Below, piece after piece: positions 47,001 through 55,656 of a DNA stretch of 64,000 nt (the stretch's first letter is position 1; every line of letters starts with the position of its first letter). A program made the position numbers and the translations under genes. The stretch covers positions 919,152 to 983,151 of the forward strand of contig NZ_JASISQ010000001.1 in assembly GCF_030063205.1 (NCBI RefSeq). Direction: 5' to 3'. The notes beneath the pieces were generated by a model. It was not told the DNA's origin. It worked only from the letters and a program-made list of their open reading frames with translations, and did not search any database. The DNA comes from Arthrobacter antibioticus. Its GTDB lineage: Bacteria; Actinomycetota; Actinomycetes; Actinomycetales; Micrococcaceae.

Positions 47001-47150
47001 AGGTCACGAGTGCCAGCGCTAAACCCCGGTTTGCTGGCCGGCAACCCTCCTTTCGCGGCGGGGTGCCCCGGGTGACGACCTGGCCAGACCGGAACGGTTT
47101 TGGCAAGCGCGGACTGCTTGGCACCCCCCAGGCGTCCTTCCGTCGAAGGA
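47001..47150 (+). promoter_or_regulatory. SAM-IV-type S-adenosylmethionine riboswitch
   Basis: AGGTCACGAGTGCCAGCG opens the element and GTGACGACCT closes the P1 stem. Within it GCCAGC pairs with GCTGGC, and CCGGCAACCCTCC pairs with GGCGGGGTGCCCCGG. A further hairpin GCCAGACCG-GAA-CGGTTTTGGC follows. The conserved blocks and order match the actinobacterial SAM-IV class. The start codon of the PLP enzyme follows at 47158, so control probably acts at translation initiation or by attenuation. Confidence 0.82.
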
Positions 47151-47157
47151 ATCCTTG

Positions 47158-48570
47158 ATGAGCAACGCCCTGTTGGAAAAAAACTCCCTCATAGAATCGC
47201 CGTTGTTGCCCGTTGTGGGTGATGAATTGCAGGCTCCCCTGATCCACGGCGGGCATGTGCGCTACGCCAACCTTGACTACGCAGCCTCCGCACCGGCCAT
47301 CAACGAGGTAGCGGCCCACTTGAACGAGGTGCTGCCCTATTACGCCAGCGTGCACCGAGGAGCCGGCTTCGCCTCCCAGGTCAGCACCTCAGCTTATGAG
47401 AACGCGCGGAGGATTGTGGCGGATTTTGTGGGTGCACGCTCTGATGATTTGGTTATTTTCACCCGAAACACCACAGATTCGTTAAACCTTTTGGCAACGT
47501 GTGTGGAAAGCGTCTTGAAGCGCCTCGGGTATGCCGATGGCCGCTCCAACCTTCACGGTGAGGTGCTTTACCTGGACATCGAACACCATGCCAACCTGCT
47601 GCCATGGCAGGGCCTGCCACACCGTTCCGTTGTGGCGGCCGACAGCATCGCCTCGACCTTGGCCCGGGTAGAAACACAATTGCGTGCAGGTAATGTGCTT
47701 CTGCTGGCGGTTGCTGGCGCCTCCAACGTCACCGGGGAAGTCCTTCCCGTGAACGAGCTGGCCGCCTTGGCACACCGGTACGGGGCGCGCATTGTTGTGG
47801 ACGCCGCTCAGCTGGCACCGCACCGCCGCATTGATCTGTCCGCTAGCGGAATCGATTACTTGGCTTTCTCCGGGCATAAACTCTACGCACCTTTTGGAGC
47901 TGGAGTGCTGGTAGGACGCCGCGACTGGCTCGATGCCGGCACGCCCCACCTGGCCGGCGGGGGTGCCGTGAAAGAGGTTCGGCTTGAATCCGTCACCTGG
48001 ACCGATGGCCCTGCCCGGCATGAGGCCGGCTCCCCCAATGTTTTGGGCGCCGCCACACTGGCCAAAGCCGCGGCTATTTTGGGCTCCCTTGACCCCTTGG
48101 ACTGGCACAACCACGAACAACTCCTGCGCAAGCACCTTGTCACTGGCCTGAACAACATAGCGGGTGTTAATGTTCACTCCCTGTTCAGTGATGCGCACTC
48201 GCACCCAGACTGCGGCAGCATCGGCGTCGTCAACTTCTCCATTACCGGGTACGACGCCGGATTGGTCGCCGCGTACTTATCGGCAGAACACGGTGTGGGT
48301 GTCCGTGACGGTAAATTCTGTGCACATCCGCTGCTCAACAGGCTGGGACTTCCATCAGGCTCGCTCCGGGCCAGTTTTGGGGTGGGCTCACGTGTGGAGG
48401 ACTCTCAGCGACTCCTTGACGGCATCACGACCCTCCTGCGTGATGGCATGTCCTGGGACTACGTGATCGATTCCGGCCGGTGGGTCCCGGCAAACGATAA
48501 CCGTAGCTATCCTGACTGGGCGCCCAACACCCCCGGCACAGCAGGTGCGGCTCCCTGCCTGACCGACTAG
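47158..48570 (+). CDS. Class V aminotransferase-fold PLP enzyme (cysteine desulfurase-like) under SAM control
   Basis: A 470-residue fold-I PLP protein. The Schiff-base lysine is in YLAFSGHKLYAPFGAG, and IVVDAAQLAPHRRIDL binds the cofactor. It resembles SufS/CsdB desulfurases, but where they carry the persulfide cysteine (CRAS) this protein reads SGSLRAS. It therefore probably acts as a lyase or aminotransferase on a sulfur amino acid rather than as a sulfur donor. The SAM-IV riboswitch upstream links it to methionine or cysteine metabolism. ATG 47158 has GAAGGA 7 bases before it. Confidence 0.82.
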   Translation: MSNALLEKNSLIESPLLPVVGDELQAPLIHGGHVRYANLDYAASAPAINEVAAHLNEVLPYYASVHRGAGFASQVSTSAYENARRIVADFVGARSDDLVIFTRNTTDSLNLLATCVESVLKRLGYADGRSNLHGEVLYLDIEHHANLLPWQGLPHRSVVAADSIASTLARVETQLRAGNVLLLAVAGASNVTGEVLPVNELAALAHRYGARIVVDAAQLAPHRRIDLSASGIDYLAFSGHKLYAPFGAGVLVGRRDWLDAGTPHLAGGGAVKEVRLESVTWTDGPARHEAGSPNVLGAATLAKAAAILGSLDPLDWHNHEQLLRKHLVTGLNNIAGVNVHSLFSDAHSHPDCGSIGVVNFSITGYDAGLVAAYLSAEHGVGVRDGKFCAHPLLNRLGLPSGSLRASFGVGSRVEDSQRLLDGITTLLRDGMSWDYVIDSGRWVPANDNRSYPDWAPNTPGTAGAAPCLTD

Positions 48571-48643
48571 CCCGGTAGCGTCCGGCTCTGAGCCGGACGC
48601 GGTAAAGTTATACGCCACACAGCACAACATTTCAGGAGCGGTT

Positions 48644-49411
48644 ATGGCAGGGATCGGCGGACCCGTTTTTGACGCCGAACGGCGCCAGAGTATGGCAGCG
48701 GCATTCCTGGAGGGCGGTGGCAGGTATCACAAGGTCCGGCCCGGTTACCCGCCGGAATCCCTCGCGTGGCTTACGGAAACTGCCACCCATATCCATGATG
48801 TGTTGGATGTTGGTTCCGGAACGGGGAAATACACACAGCTGTTGGCAGAGCACGGCTGGTCGCTGTCCGCGGTCGACCCTTCAGCGGATATGCTGGCGCA
48901 GCTTATCCTCGACTTCCCGCAAGCCACCGCGATGGTAGGCACTGCCGAACACCTTGAACTGCCCGGCTCGGCCATGGATCTGGTGGTCGTGGCCCAGGCG
49001 TGGCACTGGTGCGAACCCTTTGCCGCCAGCAAGGAGATTGCCCGCGTGCTGCGCCCCGAAGGCACCTTGGGGCTGGTGTGGAATCAGCTTGACGTAGGGC
49101 AGCCGTGGGTTCACAGGTTGGCCCGGATCATGCACGCAGGGGATGTGCTCAAGCCGGATTTCCGCCCCACCCTGGGCCCGGAGTTCGCCACGCCGTTGCG
49201 CCACACCACACGGTGGGTCCAACCACAAACGCCCGAGGAGATTATGGAACTTGCCACATCGCGTAGCTACTACCTTAAAGCCTCAGAGCAGATCCGGGCC
49301 AAGGTCATGGCGAATCTGCGGTGGTATTTATTTGACCATTTGGGCCATGCCCCTGGGGAGGAACTGGCCCTGCCCTACCTGACCCAGACCTGGCGCACCC
49401 AGAAAGCGTAG
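48644..49411 (+). CDS. SAM-dependent methyltransferase (class I)
   Basis: A 255-residue methyltransferase. The SAM-binding motif I is VLDVGSGTGKYTQLLAEHG, with the acidic ribose residue in LSAVDPSADML and motif II in AMDLVVVAQAWHW. Similar proteins are annotated as UbiE/trans-aconitate-type methyltransferases; the substrate is not clear. AGGAG precedes ATG 48644. It lies 73 bases after the SAM-riboswitch gene and may be read from the same transcript. Confidence 0.85.
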   Translation: MAGIGGPVFDAERRQSMAAAFLEGGGRYHKVRPGYPPESLAWLTETATHIHDVLDVGSGTGKYTQLLAEHGWSLSAVDPSADMLAQLILDFPQATAMVGTAEHLELPGSAMDLVVVAQAWHWCEPFAASKEIARVLRPEGTLGLVWNQLDVGQPWVHRLARIMHAGDVLKPDFRPTLGPEFATPLRHTTRWVQPQTPEEIMELATSRSYYLKASEQIRAKVMANLRWYLFDHLGHAPGEELALPYLTQTWRTQKA

Positions 49412-49474
49412 ACCTCACTTCAGTGCAACGCAGCTCCGTATGCACTACAGCCCAGGGCCATACCCGGCGTTAGC

Positions 49475-49504
49475 TCGACAACAACCCGAAAATATGACTA
49501 TGAT
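49475..49504 (+). promoter_or_regulatory. mntH promoter
   Basis: TCGACA (49475-49480) and TATGAT (49499-49504) are spaced by 18 bases, a good match to a housekeeping promoter. Transcription would start near 49511, at the edge of the palindrome described next. Confidence 0.6.
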
Positions 49505-49513
49505 TTCGGCAGG

Positions 49514-49532
49514 CCTAAGTGATCGATTTAGG
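49514..49532. promoter_or_regulatory. Candidate MntR operator (19-bp palindrome)
   Basis: CCTAAGTGATCGATTTAGG is a 19-bp imperfect palindrome (CCTAA/TTAGG arms), the operator length used by DtxR/MntR regulators. It lies 16 bases before the mntH start codon and just after the predicted transcription start. Confidence 0.6.
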
Positions 49533-49548
49533 ACGTGCGAAGGAAAGA

Positions 49549-50820
49549 ATGGTCCCCGAGACGCTCAACACCCAGAACAAGCCACTGCGCAAGCCACTGC
49601 GCAAGCCAGGCGGAGGACTCTTTCTGCTGCTGGGTCCTGCCTTCGTGGCAGCCATTGCCTACGTTGACCCAGGCAATGTTGCGGCGAACCTCACCTCCGG
49701 GGCACGTTACGGCTATCTTCTGGTTTGGGTCCTGGTAGCCGCCAATATCATGGCTATGCTGGTCCAATACCAGTCAGCAAAGCTCGGTGTAGTCACCGGT
49801 AAATCACTTCCTGAACACTTGGGGGAAAGACTAAAAACCCGTAGCCGCCGCCTGTTCTGGGCGCAGGCCGAGCTTGTTGCGATGGCCACGGATTTAGCTG
49901 AGGTGGTGGGCGGGGCAATTGCACTGCACCTTCTTTTCCAGCTGCCGCTTCCCGTAGGCGGCCTACTTGTGGGCTTAGCGTCCATGGGTCTTCTGACAGT
50001 CCAGAACCGCCACGGACAGCGCCCCTTTGAGAGCGTCATTATCTTCTTGCTCGTGGTCATCACTATTGGGTTCCTGGCCGGTCTGGTACTCAGCCCCCCG
50101 GACCCGGCAGGTGTGATCAGCGGCCTTGTGCCGCGTTTTGAGGGGGCCGGCAGCGTTATGTTAGCGGCTGGGATGCTTGGCGCAACTGTTATGCCACATG
50201 CCATCTACCTCCACTCGCAGTTGGCCAAGGACAGGCATCCGGATGCCCGAAGTACCCCTGCCCGGCTCCGGCAAATCGTCAAGGCCACCCAGCTTGACGT
50301 GGTGGTGGCACTGATCCTCGCCGGAGCAGTGAATATTGGCATGCTCCTACTAGCCGCCTCAACATTGAGCGGAACCTCTGGCACTGACACCATTGAAGGT
50401 GCCCACACCGCGATCGTGAACAGCTTGGGGCCAGTGATCGGCGTGGTATTCGCCGTCGGCTTGCTCGCCTCGGGGCTTGCCTCCACCTCAGTGGGCGCCT
50501 ACGCCGGGGCAACAATCATGAATGGACTCCTGAAAGTCCGCATTCCTCTGCAGACCCGCCGGCTCGTCAGTCTCATACCGGCGATCATTTTGCTCTCTGT
50601 GGGGATTGACCCCACCTGGGCCCTGATCGTTAGCCAAATCGTTCTCAGTTTTGGTATCCCGTTTGCACTCGTCCCGCTCCTGCGCCTAACCGCCAGCAAA
50701 AGAATCATGGGAGAGCACAGGGACTCGTTGGTACTACGCCTATCGGCGCTGGTTAGCGTTGTACTGATCGTGGCGTTGAATGCCCTCCTGCTGTGGCTGA
50801 CCTTCAGCGGCCATCTCTAG
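49549..50820 (+). CDS. mntH: Nramp-family manganese transporter MntH
   Basis: A 423-residue proton-coupled divalent metal importer with about 11 helices. The metal site is in helix 1 (AYVDPGNVAANLTSGA) and helix 6 (GATVMPHAIYLHSQL), both intact. ATG 49549 has AAGGA upstream; an in-frame upstream ATG at 49519 lies inside the operator and is less likely. Directly followed by mntR. Confidence 0.93.
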   Translation: MVPETLNTQNKPLRKPLRKPGGGLFLLLGPAFVAAIAYVDPGNVAANLTSGARYGYLLVWVLVAANIMAMLVQYQSAKLGVVTGKSLPEHLGERLKTRSRRLFWAQAELVAMATDLAEVVGGAIALHLLFQLPLPVGGLLVGLASMGLLTVQNRHGQRPFESVIIFLLVVITIGFLAGLVLSPPDPAGVISGLVPRFEGAGSVMLAAGMLGATVMPHAIYLHSQLAKDRHPDARSTPARLRQIVKATQLDVVVALILAGAVNIGMLLLAASTLSGTSGTDTIEGAHTAIVNSLGPVIGVVFAVGLLASGLASTSVGAYAGATIMNGLLKVRIPLQTRRLVSLIPAIILLSVGIDPTWALIVSQIVLSFGIPFALVPLLRLTASKRIMGEHRDSLVLRLSALVSVVLIVALNALLLWLTFSGHL

Positions 50821-50824
50821 CGGG

Positions 50825-50836
50825 TAGGCTGGGAGT
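50825..50836 (+). promoter_or_regulatory. Candidate leaderless promoter of mntR
   Basis: TAGGCT (50825-50830) ends 6 bases before the GTG start at 50837. The intervening GGGAGT could also act as a weak ribosome-binding site. Confidence 0.4.
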
Positions 50837-51592
50837 GTGAAACAAACTTTGACCTCCTCAAGCATCGAAGACTATGTCAAAGTCATTTATGCCTACACGG
50901 AGTGGCAGGATAAACCCATTACTTCCACGGCTCTGGCGAACCGGCTAGGCGTCGCGAACTCCTCCGTCTCGGAGATGGTTCGCAAGCTAAAAGACCAAGG
51001 CCTGGTGGACCACCAACCGTATAGCCCCATTCACCTCACGGAACAGGGCTTGGCGCTGGCGTTATCCATGGTCCGCAGGCACAGGCTTCTGGAAACGTAC
51101 TTGGTACGCGAGCTTGGCTACACTTGGGACGAGGTCCATGACGAGGCCGAACAACTTGAGCACGCCGTTTCGGATCATTTCATAGAGCGCATGAGCGCCA
51201 AACTTGGCCACCCCGTAAGAGACCCGCACGGGGATCCCATCCCTGATGCCGAAGGCCGCATCACCATGGCCCCATCGCATCGCCTTGACGAGCTGGATCC
51301 CGGACATACCGGGCGCATTAGTCGCATCAGTGACCACGACCCCGAGCTTCTGCGTCACCTGGAAAAGCTGTCCATCGGCCTCGACACCCAACTTCGGGTT
51401 CTGGGCCGGCTTCCCTTCGGCTCGGGTTTTAGCGTGCACCTTCTGGATTCCACGGACGACGCCGCAAACTTGACTCTTGGGGACGAGGTTGCGGCCTCGC
51501 TGTGGCTAACTTCTGTAGGATCCCATTCAACGTGCACGGTTCAGGATCTAACTGGCGGCTCATTGATGAGTAACCATGCGGCTTCTCACTAA
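50837..51592 (+). CDS. mntR: DtxR-family manganese/iron-dependent repressor (MntR)
   Basis: A 251-residue metalloregulator. The winged helix (LANRLGVANSSVSEMVRKLKDQGLV) and dimerisation/metal-binding domain (RRHRLLETYLVRELGYTWDEVHDEAEQLEHAVSD) are typical. A C-terminal SH3-like FeoA domain is also present. It is 16 bases downstream of mntH, so manganese-dependent repression of mntH through the 19-bp palindrome is the natural model. Confidence 0.92.
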   Translation: MKQTLTSSSIEDYVKVIYAYTEWQDKPITSTALANRLGVANSSVSEMVRKLKDQGLVDHQPYSPIHLTEQGLALALSMVRRHRLLETYLVRELGYTWDEVHDEAEQLEHAVSDHFIERMSAKLGHPVRDPHGDPIPDAEGRITMAPSHRLDELDPGHTGRISRISDHDPELLRHLEKLSIGLDTQLRVLGRLPFGSGFSVHLLDSTDDAANLTLGDEVAASLWLTSVGSHSTCTVQDLTGGSLMSNHAASH

Positions 51593-51638
51593 AGCAGGTC
51601 CTACACAAGGGTCCGTGGCCACTTTTTAGAAGTTGGCC

Positions 51639-52034
51639 TCAGCGCTGCTTTGCCAGGAACGTCCCTGCGGCAAAGTGTGCTGCCGTCAGGGCAAGCATGA
51701 GAATGCCCAGGACCGTTGAACCCGCACTGAACAGCGCCACCGCTGCCGTGAAGAACAGCCCAAGCGATACCCAACTGCCAATGCGCTCGCCAACATACTT
51801 CTCGCTGCGGGGAACTAAAAAGACTCCCCACCCCACCACAATCACGGCCGGAATCCCCAAGCCGAGAATCAGGTTCCAGGGGCTGTCCTGTTTGAAACCC
51901 CAAAACAAGAATGCCGCAACCATCGCCACTTCAAGGACGAAACCCAATACTCCGAGGGCAACTTCCAGCACAGGAGTGAGGGCAGCTACATCAATGCGCG
52001 CCCGTTTCACCTCAGACCCTTTGCGACGTCCCAC
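51639..52034 (-). CDS. YrdB-family membrane protein (DUF2568)
   Basis: A 131-residue protein with four helices: about 23-48, 55-72, 85-103 and 107-127. It fits the YrdB/DUF2568 family of unknown function. The GTG at 52034 gives MGRRKGSEVKRARID; an internal GTG at 52010 is also possible. It follows the acyl-CoA synthetase by 15 bases on the same strand. Confidence 0.7.
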   Translation of the reverse strand: MGRRKGSEVKRARIDVAALTPVLEVALGVLGFVLEVAMVAAFLFWGFKQDSPWNLILGLGIPAVIVVGWGVFLVPRSEKYVGERIGSWVSLGLFFTAAVALFSAGSTVLGILMLALTAAHFAAGTFLAKQR

Positions 52035-52049
52035 TATCCCTCCACGTTC

Positions 52050-53771
52050 CTAGCCATTATCAGCGGCCACATTCTGTGTCGCCACGCTCTCTGACATTGC
52101 AGCACGTTGCTGACGCAAGATAAAGCGCTGGACTTTACCGCTGGGTGTTTTTGGAAGCTGATCAACGAAATGGATCCGCCGCGGGTAAGCGTGAGCAGCA
52201 AAACCAGTTTTGACTAGTTGCTGCAATTCTTTGGCCAAGAGATCCGATGCCTGCGCCGGATTCACCAATACAACAAAGGCTTCAAGGACTTCGCCACGGA
52301 TCTCATCAGGGGCGCCAAGGACGGCCACTTCGGAAACGGCCTGGTGGGTTGCCAACACCGATTCAACATCAAAGGGGCCAATGCGGTAACCGGCCATGAT
52401 GACAACATCATCATCACGGGCAGAAAAGTATATATAGCCGTCGCCGTCTCGACGCCCTGCATCACCTGTGAGGTACCAGGTACCGTCGGCGCTGAAACGT
52501 TCGGCTGTTTTTTCCGGGGCTTGCACATAGCCGGTAAACCACATGAAAGGGCTCTTCTTGACGTTGATGGCTATCCGTCCGGGTTCACCATCGGCAGCGA
52601 GTTCAGCGCTGTCGTCGCCAAGCACGTTCACGCTCCACCCGGGCAGCGCCTCCCCCATGGAACCGGGACGCAGTTCCTGACGCAGTCCCTCTGCCCAAGC
52701 ATTTCCAGCAACCATGCCAAGCTCCGTTTGACCGTAGTGGTCCCTGACTTCTACACCGAAAGCATCACGGCCCCACGCTATGACATCAGGGGTCAGCGGC
52801 TCTCCGGCGCTTGAGGCCCGGCGTAGCAGGTGGCTTCTCTCTGGCGTTGATCCAGCACGCAAGGAACGGTAGACGGTGGGGGCTGCCGCAAAGTTGCTCA
52901 CCTCGAATTTTTCCAGGACGGACCACATGAGTTCCGGACTGAAGCCTGCACTGAGCAGGAGTGAGCGGTGACCGGCGGCCATAGGTGCCAACAGCGCAAA
53001 GTACAGCCCATAGGCCCAGCCCGGGTCGGCGACGTTCCAGAAAACATCATCGTCGCGAACATCCAAACCAAACCTGTGGTAGCCAACAAAGGACGCCACA
53101 GCGTTGAGCGGAATGGAAACACCTTTGGGTGACCCTGTTGTGCCGGAGGTAAACAGCTGCACCAGCGAGCCATCCCCACCAACGGCAACGGATTCGACGT
53201 CGTGACTTTCCTCCTGGGAGGCCCGTCCGGTCTCACGAGTCGATCCGGAACCTGTGAAAGCGCCCGTTCCCGAGACCATCTCAGTGAAAGCATGGTCGTA
53301 CCCGAAAGCTTCGCCACGGGCAACAACTACAGGACGTGAAGCATCGGTGGGAACTTCACCCGGAGGGAGAAGCTTGTTGCGCTGGTCAGAATCGGTAATC
53401 ACAAGAGAGGCACCGCTGGCCTGAAGCCGGAATTCGATGGCGTCGTGAGCGAAAGCGGTAAAGAGAGGTACGTTCACCGCGCCCAGGCGCCAAATGCCCA
53501 GCAGCGCAATAACAAGTTCAGCGGACTTGGCCATGAGCGTGGCAATATGGTCACCACGTTTGACACCGAGGTCCCGCAAGGCAGCGGCGAACTGCGTAGA
53601 TTTCTGGCGCAGTTCGCCGTAGCTGATGTCTTTAAACTCAAGATCGGCGGCTATGACCGTGAACGCCGTGTCGGTGGCGGGGTGCCTGTCGCAGAGCAGC
53701 TCGGCCGCATTGGCCCCTGGCACCGCGAAAGTATCTAAAAGCTCTTGCACACGTACGCTCATGATCTGCAT
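52050..53771 (-). CDS. AMP-forming acyl-CoA/acetyl-CoA synthetase-like enzyme
   Basis: A 573-residue ANL-superfamily ligase. Motifs: the P-loop LFTSGTTGSPKGVS, DHYGQTELGM, WYLTGDAGRRDGDGY and the C-terminal catalytic lysine in LPKTPSGKVQR. It activates a carboxylic acid as its adenylate and transfers it to CoA. Sequence features are nearest to acetyl/propionyl or medium-chain synthetases. Start is ATG 53771 or 53762 (MSVRVQELL). The region between the N-terminal and P-loop segments (about 165-200) is Ser/Glu-rich. Confidence 0.88.
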   Translation of the reverse strand: MQIMSVRVQELLDTFAVPGANAAELLCDRHPATDTAFTVIAADLEFKDISYGELRQKSTQFAAALRDLGVKRGDHIATLMAKSAELVIALLGIWRLGAVNVPLFTAFAHDAIEFRLQASGASLVITDSDQRNKLLPPGEVPTDASRPVVVARGEAFGYDHAFTEMVSGTGAFTGSGSTRETGRASQEESHDVESVAVGGDGSLVQLFTSGTTGSPKGVSIPLNAVASFVGYHRFGLDVRDDDVFWNVADPGWAYGLYFALLAPMAAGHRSLLLSAGFSPELMWSVLEKFEVSNFAAAPTVYRSLRAGSTPERSHLLRRASSAGEPLTPDVIAWGRDAFGVEVRDHYGQTELGMVAGNAWAEGLRQELRPGSMGEALPGWSVNVLGDDSAELAADGEPGRIAINVKKSPFMWFTGYVQAPEKTAERFSADGTWYLTGDAGRRDGDGYIYFSARDDDVVIMAGYRIGPFDVESVLATHQAVSEVAVLGAPDEIRGEVLEAFVVLVNPAQASDLLAKELQQLVKTGFAAHAYPRRIHFVDQLPKTPSGKVQRFILRQQRAAMSESVATQNVAADNG

Positions 53772-53837
53772 CCCCGCCTCGATTCACCACCACAGGGCGC
53801 GGTGTTGTAAAAGCCCCGCCGCCTCGTTAAACGCTGT

Positions 53838-54137
53838 TTAGCCTTCGCAGTCTTTGCAGTAGAGCAGACCATTCTTCTCGCGTGCCACCTGGGTGCGGTG
53901 GCGGACCAGGAAGCAGGAGGAACAAGTGAACTCATCATCCTGGGCCGGAATGACCTGGATGATCAGTTCCTCATTGGAGAGGTCTGCCCCGGGCAGGTCT
54001 GTGCCTTCGGCCGTGTCTGAATCTTCGACGTCGATGTGCGCCGTCTGAGCACCGCCACGCTGTACCTGGAGCGCCTGAAGCGACTCTGTCTCGTGGTCTT
54101 CGTCTTTGTTGCGGGGTGCGTCGTAATCCGTTGCCAT
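53838..54137 (-). CDS. DUF4193 domain protein
   Basis: A 99-residue acidic protein. The C-terminus has paired CXXC motifs (FTCSSCFLV and LYCKDCEG) that form a probable zinc ribbon; the N-terminus is disordered and acidic. DUF4193 is widespread and conserved in actinobacteria, without a proven function. AGGAG is upstream of the ATG. It is divergent from the HTH/zinc-finger-like gene. Confidence 0.88.
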   Translation of the reverse strand: MATDYDAPRNKDEDHETESLQALQVQRGGAQTAHIDVEDSDTAEGTDLPGADLSNEELIIQVIPAQDDEFTCSSCFLVRHRTQVAREKNGLLYCKDCEG

Positions 54138-54426
54138 GCGGTTTTCAAACTCCTGAGTACTCGTGGTATCGGCTGTGTGTTTCAGCGCCTCATACTAGCC
54201 CCTGAAAGCTGAAATTGCGCTCTTAATTACCTGTTGTTTTCCCACAGCATAGGGGACGGCTTGAATATTTAGTGTATTCTCGGCGAATTTTTGTAGAATG
54301 TTGCGCATATATTTCCTCACTAGTGGTGATTATCACCCTCAATGCACGCACTTTGCACCACTCTTGCGCCTCTTGACAGGGCTTGTGAATCGCCTCTTGG
54401 CAAGCTTCGCCTTATCCTTGAAGGAC
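54138..54426. promoter_or_regulatory. AT-rich divergent regulatory region with a 13-bp palindrome
   Basis: This 289-base region is noticeably more AT-rich than its surroundings near 54230-54320. GGTGAT-T-ATCACC (54325-54337) is a perfect 13-bp palindrome. A perfect TTGACA lies at 54373-54378, with no good -10 at standard spacing. TATCCT (54413-54418) ends 8 bases before the ATG at 54427, a leaderless layout. An in-frame ATG at 54298 could extend the protein but would read through this region. Confidence 0.45.
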
Positions 54427-54819
54427 ATGGCAAACAACTATTCTTCCCACTCCTCGCTGAATCGGCGCCAAGTGGCACAAGCATTGAACATTCCACCGGA
54501 AATGGCTGCTCGCAACGGTATTCCCTCACGGATGAGCTCCGCTGATGTGGCAGCCATTGACGCGGATCCCCCTGCCTGGCTGGCACAATCCCGCGCTAAT
54601 GCTACGGGGAAGCGGCCAATCTGGGTGGATTTGCGCTGCTACCTCTGCGACTTCCTTGAAGTTGCGCGGCCAAAAAAGTGGTGGCCGGATTTCACCTACG
54701 TCATTTGCGACTTCCATGAGAACGATGAGCTTCCTGCTGTCCCTGCCGGTTGGAGACGTAGCGAGTACGACGGCGTGGGCAGTAGATTCCGCGGGATCGT
54801 CGACTCCCAAGACCCCTAA
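54427..54819 (+). CDS. Small putative DNA-binding protein with HTH-like and zinc-finger-like parts
   Basis: A 130-residue protein I do not recognise. Residues about 9-45 (SLNRRQVAQALNIPPEMAAR and the following turn) look like a helix-turn-helix. The C-terminal half has CYLCDF and, 19 residues later, CDFHEND, a C-X2-C-X19-C-X2-H arrangement able to bind zinc. Aromatic clusters (KKWWPDFTYV, GWRRSEYDGVG) suggest a compact domain. It precedes the tandem-HTH gene by about 100 bases, same strand. Confidence 0.6.
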   Translation: MANNYSSHSSLNRRQVAQALNIPPEMAARNGIPSRMSSADVAAIDADPPAWLAQSRANATGKRPIWVDLRCYLCDFLEVARPKKWWPDFTYVICDFHENDELPAVPAGWRRSEYDGVGSRFRGIVDSQDP

Positions 54820-54879
54820 GTAGAGAACGTGTCTGCGATGTGGGAGCTTTTCCATGCACTAAGCCGCTACTTTCTGTCT

Positions 54880-54914
54880 TGACCACTAAAGGTCACGTCT
54901 TGATCGGGTAGAGT
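54880..54914 (+). promoter_or_regulatory. Promoter with palindrome of the tandem-HTH gene
   Basis: TGACC-ACTAAA-GGTCA (54880-54895) is an inverted repeat, and TCTTGACC / TCTTGATC form a direct repeat across it. TAGAGT (54909-54914) ends 7 bases before the GTG at 54922, implying a leaderless mRNA whose promoter is overlapped by the palindrome; self-repression is plausible. Confidence 0.5.
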
Positions 54915-54921
54915 TCAGGCC

Positions 54922-55656
54922 GTGACTGTGCCTGCGAGACTCTTCCAACAATGGCTGGGCGCTGTAGCCGGCTCCACCAGCCATGCTGCCGTGTGCCGGG
55001 CAGCAGGCATAAAGCGCTCCACTCTTGCCCAACAACTAGTGCGCGGGCGTGTATCCACGGCCACGGTGGCTGCTATTAGCCGGTCGCTTGACCTGCCGGT
55101 GGTGAGTGCACTGGCAGCATTCCCTGCGTTCAATGACCTGTCATCCGGAATGAAGCCTCCCACCAGTGCCGAACTGCTCAGTCAAATCTCCGATACAGAC
55201 CTTCTTCAGGAAATTTTGAACCGGAATACGGCCGCAGCCAGTTTATCCAGTCCCAGCCCCTTGCAGTTGTCGCCGGCACCACCGAGCTCATCTGTCCGCA
55301 ATTGGTTTGACGCTATAGGCAGGGCTGAACTGCGCCAGAGAATTGCCAGCGAAGCCGGTATTGCACCCCAGAATTTGTCGGCGCAAATCAGCGCGAATCG
55401 ACTCACAGTCCAACTTGCCATCGCGAGCGCTCGAATCGCCGGGGTGGGATTTACCAACGGACTTGTCGCCACAGGATTTCTGACCCCCGCGGAGGCTGGT
55501 TGGTTACCTGGCTCCCGTGAAGAAGCGTTGCGCAGAACGGCCAATAGTGCATTGCTGTCCCTGGCGTCTGCGCGGCTGGAATCGTTGAGCCGCGTGCTAC
55601 GGCGCACGGAAGAGGATAAAGCGGCGGTTCAAATTGTTTGGGAGAACCTCGGATGA
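54922..55656 (+). CDS. Putative regulator with two helix-turn-helix repeats
   Basis: A 244-residue protein with two related halves. Residues 5-60 (FQQWLGAVAGSTSHAAVCRA, then IKRSTLAQQLVRGRVSTATVAAISRSLDL) and 125-180 (VRNWFDAIGRAELRQRIASE, then IAPQNLSAQISANRLTVQLAIASARIAG) share the W-(L/F)-X-A-X7-10 start and an XRE-like helix-turn-helix. A Ser/Pro linker joins them, and the C-terminal 60 residues are helical. No enzymatic motif is seen. Its stop overlaps the start of a seven-helix membrane protein (ATGA), implying a two-part signalling or immunity-control pair. Confidence 0.65.
   Translation: MTVPARLFQQWLGAVAGSTSHAAVCRAAGIKRSTLAQQLVRGRVSTATVAAISRSLDLPVVSALAAFPAFNDLSSGMKPPTSAELLSQISDTDLLQEILNRNTAAASLSSPSPLQLSPAPPSSSVRNWFDAIGRAELRQRIASEAGIAPQNLSAQISANRLTVQLAIASARIAGVGFTNGLVATGFLTPAEAGWLPGSREEALRRTANSALLSLASARLESLSRVLRRTEEDKAAVQIVWENLG

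Noticed and set aside
47482-48204. A 240-codon minus-strand open frame inside the class V PLP enzyme
   Set aside because: Antisense shadow of a well-supported gene with its PLP lysine motif on the plus strand.
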